This document shows, piece after piece, positions 9,540-18,218 of a stretch of DNA of 64,000 nucleotides. The stretch lies in NCBI GenBank assembly GCA_021414305.1, contig JAIOOS010000024.1, forward strand, positions 1 through 64,000. The letters are read 5' to 3'. The notes under the pieces are model-generated. The model worked only from the letters and a program-made list of their open reading frames with translations, made no database searches and had not been told where the DNA came from. The stretch's first letter is position 1. The number at the start of each line of letters is the position of its first letter. This DNA comes from Burkholderiales bacterium (lineage in GTDB: Bacteria; Pseudomonadota; Gammaproteobacteria; Burkholderiales; Burkholderiaceae_C). A program made the position numbers and the translations under genes.

Positions 9540-10403
9540 ATGCCCACCCGGCGCCTTCTGCTCACCCTGCTCGCGGCCGCGGCCGCCACCGCCTGCACCG
9601 CCCTGCCTGCCCGCGCGACCGGCAACCTGGTCGACCTGAGCGTCGTCGACCGCGGCCGCGGCGACGTGCTCTCCACCTGGCGCTATCGCGGCACCAGCTG
9701 GGTGGCCGGCCGGCCGGGCGATCGCTACGCCGTGCGCATGACCAACCGCACCGGCGGCCGGGTGCTGGTGGTGCTGTCGGTCGACGGCGTCAACGTCGTC
9801 AGCGGCGAGACCGCGGCCACCGGGCAGACGGGCTACGTGCTCGGCCCCTGGGGCACGGCCGAGATCACCGGCTGGCGGAAGAGCTATTCGGAGGCGGCCG
9901 CGTTCTACTTCACCGCCCTGCCCGATTCCTACGCGGCGCGCACCGACCGGCCCGACAACGTGGGCGTGATCGGCGCGGCGGTCTTCCGCGAGCGCGTGGT
10001 CCAGCCGGCGCAGCGGCCGTACGAATCGCAGCCGCCGGTCGCCAGCGGCCGCCTCGACAGCAGCGCGAGCCGGGCCGAGCCCGAGCGGCGCGCGCAGGGC
10101 GCGGGCGTCGGCGCCGCGGCCGACGCGTCGGGCGAGCGCTCGGCCGCGGCGCCCGCCTCGCCGCCCCCGCTGCGCGAGCGCGACAGCTTCGCCAAGGCGG
10201 AGAAGCTCGGCACCGGTCACGGCGAGCGCGAATACTCGCCGACGACGCAGACCACCTTCGAGCGCGCGAGCTCGCAGCCGGCGGAGATCGTCCAGGTGCG
10301 CTACGACAGCTACGCCAACCTGGTGGCCGCCGGCGTCATCGGCCGGCCGCAGCCGCCGGCGCTGCCGCAGCCCTTCCCCGGGTTCGCGCCCGATCCGCGC
10401 TGA
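9540..10403 (+). CDS. Exported hypothetical protein
   Basis: A 287-residue protein of unknown function. The N terminus is a signal peptide (RRLLLTLLAAAAATACTALPARA); a Cys at position 19 lacks a proper Leu at -3, so lipoprotein modification is doubtful. A folded-looking region follows (about 25-150, with GDRYAVRMTNRTGGRVLVV and GYVLGPWGTAEITGW). After it comes a low-complexity Ala/Glu/Pro-rich linker (160-225) and a C-terminal segment ending in a Pro-rich tail. GGAG precedes the ATG. It lies between a hybrid kinase and an SDR-like gene on the same strand. Confidence 0.65.
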   Translation: MPTRRLLLTLLAAAAATACTALPARATGNLVDLSVVDRGRGDVLSTWRYRGTSWVAGRPGDRYAVRMTNRTGGRVLVVLSVDGVNVVSGETAATGQTGYVLGPWGTAEITGWRKSYSEAAAFYFTALPDSYAARTDRPDNVGVIGAAVFRERVVQPAQRPYESQPPVASGRLDSSASRAEPERRAQGAGVGAAADASGERSAAAPASPPPLRERDSFAKAEKLGTGHGEREYSPTTQTTFERASSQPAEIVQVRYDSYANLVAAGVIGRPQPPALPQPFPGFAPDPR

Positions 10404-10452
10404 AGACCCGTCGCGACTAGCATCCCCGCATCTCGGACTCGCGGGGAAGCGG

Positions 10453-11256
10453 ATGGATCTCGAGCTCAAGGGCAAGCGGGCGCTCGTCACCGGCGGCAGC
10501 CGCGGCATCGGCAAGGCGGTGGCCCGCATCCTCGTGCAGGAAGGCGCGAGCGTCGCCCTGCTCGCCCGCGACCCCGAGCGCCTCGCCGCGGCCGCGGCGG
10601 AGCTCAGCGCGGCGTTCGGCGGCCGCGTCGTCGCGGTCGTCGCCGACACCACCGACGACGCCCAGGTCGAGCGCGCCGTGGCCGAGGCGACCGCCCTGCT
10701 CGGCGGCGGCATCGACATCCTGGTGAACGCCGCGGCCGAGCCCGGCGGCTACGCCCCGCCGCCGAAGCTCGGCGAGCTCGAGGCCGCGTTCTTCCAGCGC
10801 GAGATGGACATCAAGGTCATGGGCTACATCCGCACCGCGCGCGCGGTCGCGCCGCACATGAAGGCGAGCGGCTGGGGCCGGATCGTCAACATCAGCGGGC
10901 TCGCATCGCGGCAGAGCGGCAACACGGTCGGCAGCATGCGCAACGTCGCGGTCTCGGCGCTGACCAAGAACCTCGCCGACGAGCTGGGCCCGAGCGGCAT
11001 CAACGTCACCGTCGTCCATCCCGGCCTGACCCGGACCGAGCGCACAGGCGCGCTGGTCGCGGCGCAGGCAAAGGCGCAGGGCCTCGGCGAAGAGCTGATC
11101 CTGCAGCGCATGGCCGAGGGCAACTCGATCCGCCACCTGGTCGACGCCGCCGAGGTGGCCGCCGTGGTCGCGTTCCTCGCCTCGCCCAGATCGGTGGCGA
11201 TCAACGGCGACGCGATCGCCGCCGGCGGCGGCGCGCCGCGCGCCATCCACTACTGA
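10453..11256 (+). CDS. SDR-fold protein lacking the YxxxK catalytic pair
   Basis: A 267-residue short-chain dehydrogenase/reductase fold. The nucleotide-binding motif TGGSRGIG is at residues 13-20, the VNAA(A) motif at 91-95 and a Ser in the catalytic position at 148 (NISG). The catalytic Tyr and Lys are missing: the aligned segment reads GSMRNVAVSALTK, with Gly160 and Asn164 where YxxxK is expected. It may bind NAD(P) without classical catalysis or use another mechanism. GCGGGGAAGC precedes the ATG. The substrate is unknown, and it is annotated as an SDR family member only. Confidence 0.8.
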   Translation: MDLELKGKRALVTGGSRGIGKAVARILVQEGASVALLARDPERLAAAAAELSAAFGGRVVAVVADTTDDAQVERAVAEATALLGGGIDILVNAAAEPGGYAPPPKLGELEAAFFQREMDIKVMGYIRTARAVAPHMKASGWGRIVNISGLASRQSGNTVGSMRNVAVSALTKNLADELGPSGINVTVVHPGLTRTERTGALVAAQAKAQGLGEELILQRMAEGNSIRHLVDAAEVAAVVAFLASPRSVAINGDAIAAGGGAPRAIHY

Positions 11257-11261
11257 CAACG

Positions 11262-11287
11262 GCCGCGCCAGCGGCGGCCGGCGCGGC
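11262..11287. terminator. Hairpin between convergent genes
   Basis: GCCGCGCC and GGCGCGGC form a perfect 8-base-pair stem around a 10-base loop, between the convergent SDR and lysozyme genes. No T-tract follows on either strand. It is likely a bidirectional transcription end. Confidence 0.45.
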
Positions 11288-11305
11288 TGTCCGCCCGGCA
11301 GCCCG

Positions 11306-12112
11306 CTAGATCGAGCGCGGCAGGATCGCGTCGCCGCGCCGGTAGGCGTCGCTGAACGGCGCCAGGCCGTGGCTGCCACCGTTCACCAGGCGGCGCGCCG
11401 CCATCAGGTTGTCGTGCAGCAGCGCGTCCTTGATCTGCATCTCGCGGTCGCCGAGAAAGAGCGCCAGCAGGTCGGCGGCGACGGCCGAGGAAGCGCCGAG
11501 CTTGGGCCTGGCCTCGAGGTCGACCGCCGGCCGAAGCTGAGGCCCGTAGCGCCGGTAGTTGTCGCGGCCCGTGAGCTGGACGAAGCCGCGGCCCTTGTAG
11601 CGGTCGCCGTCGGGCCGGCCGCGGTTGCCGAGGTCGCGCCGGTTGTCGTAGAGGTCGAACGGATGGCCGTTCGGGGAGCTGTTGAATTTCGAGCGGCCTT
11701 CTTCGACCGGCAGGAAGGGCTCGGCCTCGGCGCGGATCGTCGCCAGCGCCATCAGCACCATCGTCCGGTCGTGCAGGCCGCGCTCCTTCAGGGCGGCGAG
11801 CACGAACGGGAGCTGCGCCTTGATGTTGCAGATCGCCGTGAACGGGAACATCTGGCTCACCATCTCGACCGTGACCGTCCCGGTGGCGTCGGGCAGCGTC
11901 GGATCGTCGCTCACACCCAGCGCGGTCAGCGTGCGCGGCCCGGCCACGCCATCGGGCAGCAGGCCTTCGCTCCTCTGGAAGGCGAGCAGCGCCGCCTCCG
12001 TGCCGCCGCCGAACGCGCCGTCGACCAGGCCGGGATCGAAGCCCTTGTGCAGGAGCGCCCGCTGCATTTCGGTGACCGTCGCGCCGGTCATGCCGCGCTT
12101 GAGTGTCTTCAT
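11306..12112 (-). CDS. Peptidoglycan-binding GH19-like lysozyme/chitinase
   Basis: A 268-residue protein with an N-terminal PG_binding_1 repeat (about 3-60: LKRGMTGATVTEMQRAL, FDPGLVDGAFGGGTEAALLAFQ). It is followed by a GH19 chitinase/lysozyme-like domain with the typical YKGRGFVQLTGRDNYRRYG block. No signal peptide is visible, so export would need another route; phage endolysins share this layout. The ATG at 12112 overlaps the upstream stop (ATGA) and has GGGGAG six bases ahead, better than the in-frame ATG two codons upstream. It is the last gene of a long minus-strand operon. Confidence 0.75.
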   Translation of the reverse strand: MKTLKRGMTGATVTEMQRALLHKGFDPGLVDGAFGGGTEAALLAFQRSEGLLPDGVAGPRTLTALGVSDDPTLPDATGTVTVEMVSQMFPFTAICNIKAQLPFVLAALKERGLHDRTMVLMALATIRAEAEPFLPVEEGRSKFNSSPNGHPFDLYDNRRDLGNRGRPDGDRYKGRGFVQLTGRDNYRRYGPQLRPAVDLEARPKLGASSAVAADLLALFLGDREMQIKDALLHDNLMAARRLVNGGSHGLAPFSDAYRRGDAILPRSI

Positions 12113-12953
12113 CTGCATCTCCCCGAAGTGGCTCGCTGAAACACCGCCTGCGCCGGCCAGCCCGGCGCAGGCGCGGCACCCCCGCCTCGCTGGCGCAGGA
12201 CGTCGCCCTCGGCCTTCAGCTCGAACGCCGGCGCGCCGTGGGCGCGCAGGGTCGAGCCTTCGATCCGCCCGTCGAACACTAGCAGCGGCGCGGGGCTGTC
12301 GCCAGACACCAATGTTGCCGAGAAGGTCTGGAAGCGCTGGGTGACGTCGAGCCGGATTCCCGGCGCGCACCACGTTCCGTGCACCGCCGCCGGCACCACC
12401 CAGAGGTGGACGCGCGAGAGCTTCTCGCGCCCGACGGCCTTGTCGGGCACGTCGACGGTGAGCGTGCGGTCGGGCGACCAGTCGCCCATGTCCCAGTCGT
12501 GCGAGACGACCCGCGTGCCCGGCGCCAGCGCCAGCAGGCGCGGCCGCAGCTGCAGGTTGACGGCGGGCAGCAGGTACATCGTCACCACGCTGGCGCGGCC
12601 GAGGTCGGTGGCGAACAGGTCCTGCTCGCGGAACTCGACGCGCCCGGCCACGCCCGCCGCCCGCGCCGCGTCGCGGCTCCGCCTCACCAGGTCGGGCACG
12701 ATCTCGACGCCGAGCCCGCGCGCGCCGAAGCGACGCGCCGCGGTGATGACGATCCGGCCGTCGCCGGAGCCGAGGTCGATCACGTGGTCTGCCGGGCCGA
12801 CGGCGGCGAGCTCGAGCATCGCCAGCGTCACCTGGTCGGGCGTGGTGATGAACGGCACTTCGTCCTGCCCCCGGGCGACGCCGGCCAGGCACAGGGCCGC
12901 GGCGATCGCGCCGGCCAGGCGCCGGCCGGCCCTCGCAGAGCAACGCACGCCCT

Positions 12954-12957
<4 letters not shown>
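12109..12957 (-). CDS. Exported methyltransferase-fold protein
   Basis: A 282-residue protein with a signal peptide (RRLAGAIAAALCLAGVARGQ) followed by a class I SAM methyltransferase-like domain. Motif I is VIDLGSGDGRIVITAARRFG and an acidic residue follows in GLGVEIVPD. The C-terminal 100 residues hold Trp-rich and beta-rich segments. A secreted SAM-dependent enzyme would be unusual because SAM is cytoplasmic; the signal may instead be a membrane anchor. Both ends are ATGA overlaps, with the ABC ATPase upstream and the lysozyme downstream, indicating translational coupling. Confidence 0.7.
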
Positions 12958-14473
<1,516 letters not shown>

Positions 14474-14477
<4 letters not shown>

Positions 14478-15535
14478 TTCGGCTTGAACTGCTCGGGCAG
14501 CTTGCTCGCCCACCAGTCGTCGGGCTTGCTCAGCTCGGCGAACTTCGCGGCGTCCTTGGGCGCGATGTACTCGGAAGGGATCACCAGGCCGCGCGGCACC
14601 GGCTCGCCCGCGAGGATCTTCAGGCCGAGCTTGGTCGCCTCCTGCCCGGCACGGGTCGGGAACGTGACGGCGCCTCCCTTCTGGTTCTTGACCACCCACT
14701 TCATCCAGCCGTTGTATTCGTCGCCCGGCGACATCGTCAGGCCCTTCATCCGGCCGGCGTCCTCGAACGCCTCGGCGACGCCGATCGACATCTGCCCCGC
14801 CGGCGAGAACACGCCGTCGATCTTCGGGTGGCGCTGCAGCAGGTTCTCGCTGATCTGCTTTGCCTTGGCGCGGTTCCAGTCACCGTACTCGGCCGACAGC
14901 AGCTCGATGTTCGGATAGTCCTTGAGCACGGCCTTCAATGCCGCGAGCTGGTCGACGGCCGCGGTGGTGCCGGCGATCGGCAGCATCGCGAAGATCTTGC
15001 CCTTGCCGCCCAGGTCCTTGGCGAAGTGGCGCGCACCTTCCTCGCCGAGCGCCCACTGGTCGATGAAGGCGTTGGACACGGTGCCCGCGGAGTAGCTGAA
15101 GCCGCCGCCGGCGTTCACCGTCGGGATGCCCTTGGCCACGGCCTTCTCCAGCGCCGGCTGGATCGCCTTCTCGTCGACCGGCCAGTAGATGATCAGGCTC
15201 ACGTTCTTGGCGATCAGGTCCTCGATGTCGGCGACCTGCTTCGTCGGGTTGAACGCCGCGTCGGTGACGATCACGTCCTTCACGTCCTTGTGCAGCGAGG
15301 CTTCGTAGCGGATGTGCTGCAGGCAGAACACGACCCAGGAGTTGCTCATGTAGCCGGCGGCCACGCCGATCGTGTAGGGGCCCGCCTTCTTGAACTTCTT
15401 GGTGTCGACCACCTCGGCCATCTGCTTCTTCTGCAGCGCGCGGTCGGTGGTCTGCGCGCCGGCGGCGGCCGGCAGCAGCGCTGCGCCCACGACGGCCGCG
15501 CAGGCCAGTGCCTTCGACAGGGACAGGAATCTCAT
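14474..15535 (-). CDS. CUT2-type periplasmic substrate-binding protein
   Basis: A 353-residue periplasmic binding protein of the ribose/galactose/AI-2 type (Peripla_BP_4-like). It has a clear signal peptide (ALACAAVVGAALLPAAAGAQ) and family features such as IGVAAGYMSNSWVVF, an IYWPVDEKAIQPAL segment and DGVFSPAGQMSIG. GAGGAGAAC precedes the ATG. The gene sits between permease and ATPase genes. The ligand cannot be read from sequence; neighbouring genes suggest a cyclic or aromatic-derived compound rather than a simple sugar. Confidence 0.88.
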
Positions 15536-15562
15536 CTCGTTCTCCTCGGTTGATCGGAAGCC

Positions 15563-16525
15563 TCAGCGACCCTGGCCGAGGCGGGCATAGGCGGCGGAAG
15601 CGACGACGATGATCGCGCCCTTCAGCACCAGCTGCAGGTTGTAGTTGAAGCCCAGGATGTTGACCAGATTGAAGGCAATGAACAAGACGAGCGTACCCGC
15701 CACCGTGCCCACCACCGTGCCGCGCCCGCCGCTGAAGAGCGTGCCGCCCAGGACGATCGCCGCCAGCGCGTCGAACTCGAAGCCGCGGCCGGTGAAGGTG
15801 CTGGATACGCCCGAGCGCGCCAGCACGGCGATGCCGCCGAGCGCGGCGAACAGGCCGGAGATCACGTAGCAGGCGAAGGTGACGCCGGCCACCGGCAGGC
15901 CCGAGAGGCGCGCGGCCTCGCGGTTGCTGCCGATCAGGTAGATCTGCCGGCCGAAGCGCGTCGTGCGCAGCAGCGTCTCGACCGCCGCGGCGAGGACCAG
16001 CAGGGTCAGGGCCAGGACCGGCAGCACCTCTCCGAGGCGGTGATTGAAGAACTCGCGGAAGTGGGGCGCCACCATGCCGCGCGCCGTGCCGCCGGAAAAG
16101 ATCTGCGTCAGCCCGTAGATCGCCAGCGCCGTGCCGAGCGTCAGGATGAACGACGACGATCGGTTGAACACCACCAGCAGGCCGTTGATCGCGCCGAGGC
16201 CGGCGCCGACCGCGAGCGTCACGGCCAGCGCCATCGGCACGTTGCCCGCGTCGCCGGCCATCAGCACCGCGCAGAGCACGGCCGAGAACGAGATGATCGC
16301 GCCGATCGAGAGGTCGATGCAGCCGAGGATCATCACCAGGGTCGTGCCGATCGCGGCGATGCCGACCGGTGCCGCCTGGCGCAGGATGTTGCCGACGTAG
16401 ACCGGCTCGAGGAACGCGTCGGAGAGCGCGACCGCCACGAGGTAGAGAGCGGCGAGCACGGCCAGGATCGCCCAGCGCGAAAGGGCCTCGCCGGTCGAGG
16501 TCCAGGCGGCGACGGTGCGGCTCAT
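15563..16525 (-). CDS. CUT2-type ABC transporter permease 1
   Basis: A 320-residue RbsC-like inner-membrane permease with about nine hydrophobic segments and the family blocks LGCIDLSIGAIISFSA, GAINGLLVVFNRSS, FILTLGTALAIYGL and AIVLGGTLFSGGRGTVVGTVAG. It starts inside the stop of permease 2 (ATGA overlap). With permease 2 it probably forms a heterodimeric pore for the adjacent binding protein and ATPase. Confidence 0.9.
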   Translation of the reverse strand: MSRTVAAWTSTGEALSRWAILAVLAALYLVAVALSDAFLEPVYVGNILRQAAPVGIAAIGTTLVMILGCIDLSIGAIISFSAVLCAVLMAGDAGNVPMALAVTLAVGAGLGAINGLLVVFNRSSSFILTLGTALAIYGLTQIFSGGTARGMVAPHFREFFNHRLGEVLPVLALTLLVLAAAVETLLRTTRFGRQIYLIGSNREAARLSGLPVAGVTFACYVISGLFAALGGIAVLARSGVSSTFTGRGFEFDALAAIVLGGTLFSGGRGTVVGTVAGTLVLFIAFNLVNILGFNYNLQLVLKGAIIVVASAAYARLGQGR

Positions 16526-17532
16526 CCGCCGTCGCTGCCCGCCGCGCCGGCGGCGGGCAGGCGTTTCGAGGACGGCCCGACCCGGCCGGAGCGGGCCCGG
16601 GTGGCGACGATCGCGACGACCACGATCAGGCCCTTGGCGAAGGTCTGCACGAAGGCCGAGACCTCGAGCAGGTTGAGCACGTTCGAGATCACGCCGAGCA
16701 GGATCACGGCCGCCACCGTGCCGGCGATCGTGCCCCGGCCGCCCGCCAGCGACGCGCCGCCGAGCACTGCGGCGACGATGGCGTCGAGCTCGAAGCCCTG
16801 GCCGGCATTCGGATAGCCGGTGCCCAGGCGCCCGGCGACGAGCAGCCCGGCGAGCGTGGCGCCCACGCCCGAGAGCACGAAGGCCAGCAGGCGGACGCGC
16901 GCGACGTCGACGCCGGCCCGGCGCGCGCTGTCGGCGTCGCCGCCGGTGGCGAGCAGGCGCAGGCCGAAGCGGGTATGGCGCAGCAGCAGGTGCGCGAACG
17001 CGGCGAAGGCGAGCAGCACCAGGCCGGCGACCGGCAGGCCGAGCAGCCGGCCGTTGGCCAGCCAGACCAGCTCGGCAGGCGCCCGGCCGACGCTCTGGTC
17101 GGTGTACGCGAAGATCGCTCCCTGCAGGATGCTGAGGGTGCCGAAAGTGAGGATCAGCGGCTCGATGCGAAAGCGGTTGACGAGCGTGCCATGCACCACG
17201 CCGACAAGCGCTCCCAGCGCCAGCATCGCCGCCAGCACCGGCAGCAGCAGCTCCGAGCGGCCTTCGCTCAGCGCGCAACTCAGCACCACCGAAAGGCCGA
17301 GGAGCTGGCCGACCGAGAGATCGATCAGCCCGCCGGCGACGACGAAGGTCTGGCCGATCGCCACGAGGCCGAGCGCGGCCGACTGGGTGACGACGTTCGC
17401 CAGGTTGGTGGGCGAAGCGAAGCCGGGGACGAACAGCAGCGAGACGACGAGCACGGCCGCGAGCAGCCCGTAGATGCCGGCGCGATGCGCCAGCGACTGC
17501 ACCGCGGCGACCGGCACGGCCGCAGCCGCCAT
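16522..17532 (-). CDS. CUT2-type ABC transporter permease 2
   Basis: A 336-residue RbsC-like permease, paralogous to permease 1, with the blocks VAGGLIDLSVGQLLGLS, VVHGTLVNRFRIEPLILTFG and AAVLGGASLAGGRGTIAGTVAA. The charged C-terminal tail (ARSGRVGPSSKRLP) is cytoplasmic. Its ATG shares one base with the stop of the isochorismatase-like gene (TGATG) and its stop overlaps permease 1, so all are tightly coupled. Confidence 0.9.
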   Translation of the reverse strand: MAAAAVPVAAVQSLAHRAGIYGLLAAVLVVSLLFVPGFASPTNLANVVTQSAALGLVAIGQTFVVAGGLIDLSVGQLLGLSVVLSCALSEGRSELLLPVLAAMLALGALVGVVHGTLVNRFRIEPLILTFGTLSILQGAIFAYTDQSVGRAPAELVWLANGRLLGLPVAGLVLLAFAAFAHLLLRHTRFGLRLLATGGDADSARRAGVDVARVRLLAFVLSGVGATLAGLLVAGRLGTGYPNAGQGFELDAIVAAVLGGASLAGGRGTIAGTVAAVILLGVISNVLNLLEVSAFVQTFAKGLIVVVAIVATRARSGRVGPSSKRLPAAGAAGSDGG

Positions 17533-18152
17533 CAGCCGAGCTGGCGCATCACGGTGTCGCTGTCTTCGACCCAGCCGAACTTGCTGGCGAAGTTCTTGAG
17601 CGTCGCGGCATGCAGGTCGGGCGCGAACGACGAGACCGCGTCCTTCACCAGCGTGGTCCGAAAGCCGTGATGAAACGCCTGGCGCGCCGTTTCCTCGACG
17701 CAGATCTGCGTCACGGTGCCGGTGACCACGAGCGACTCGATGCCGAGCGAGCGCAGCGTCGGCTCGAGCTGGGTCGCGTGGAAGGCGCCGTAGTTGTACT
17801 TCTCGACCTGGAACTCGCCGGGCAGCGGCGCCAGCTCGTCGATGACGTCGGTGCACTCCTGCTCCCGGCCGATGTCGGGGTAGAAGCGCTTGTGCCCCTT
17901 CCAGCAGCACTTGGTGGGCGGCAGCGCCTGCGGCGACCATTCCCAGAGCAGCACCGGCGAAGGAAAGGTGATGAACTTGGTGTAGACGACCGGGAGGTTC
18001 CGCTCGCGAAACAGCCGGATCAGCGCCTGGTTGGCGGGAATCGTGGCCCGCGCGTCGACGACCTCGAGCGCCGCGCCGACGCGAACGAAGTCGTTCTGCA
18101 TGTCGACGATGAGAAGGGCGGGATGGCGGACGCGGTCGTGCGGTTCGATCAT
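17532..18152 (-). CDS. Isochorismatase-family cysteine hydrolase
   Basis: A 206-residue isochorismatase-like hydrolase with the expected catalytic triad Asp17 (VDMQNDF), Lys118 (EKYNYGAF) and Cys151 (TGTVTQICVEETAR), plus the following conserved segment DAVSSFAPD. Relatives act on amides (nicotinamide, maleamate, ureidoacrylate) or on isochorismate. The neighbouring Mo-hydroxylase and pca-like genes make an amidase step in ring catabolism plausible, but the substrate is unknown. It is the first gene after a 66-base gap in the operon and is coupled to permease 2. Confidence 0.85.
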   Translation of the reverse strand: MIEPHDRVRHPALLIVDMQNDFVRVGAALEVVDARATIPANQALIRLFRERNLPVVYTKFITFPSPVLLWEWSPQALPPTKCCWKGHKRFYPDIGREQECTDVIDELAPLPGEFQVEKYNYGAFHATQLEPTLRSLGIESLVVTGTVTQICVEETARQAFHHGFRTTLVKDAVSSFAPDLHAATLKNFASKFGWVEDSDTVMRQLG

Positions 18153-18218
18153 GGGTCGCAGTGTATTTCAGCCACCCCGGGTGAGCGCCTCGTGCACCGC
18201 CCGTGATTGCCGAGCTCG

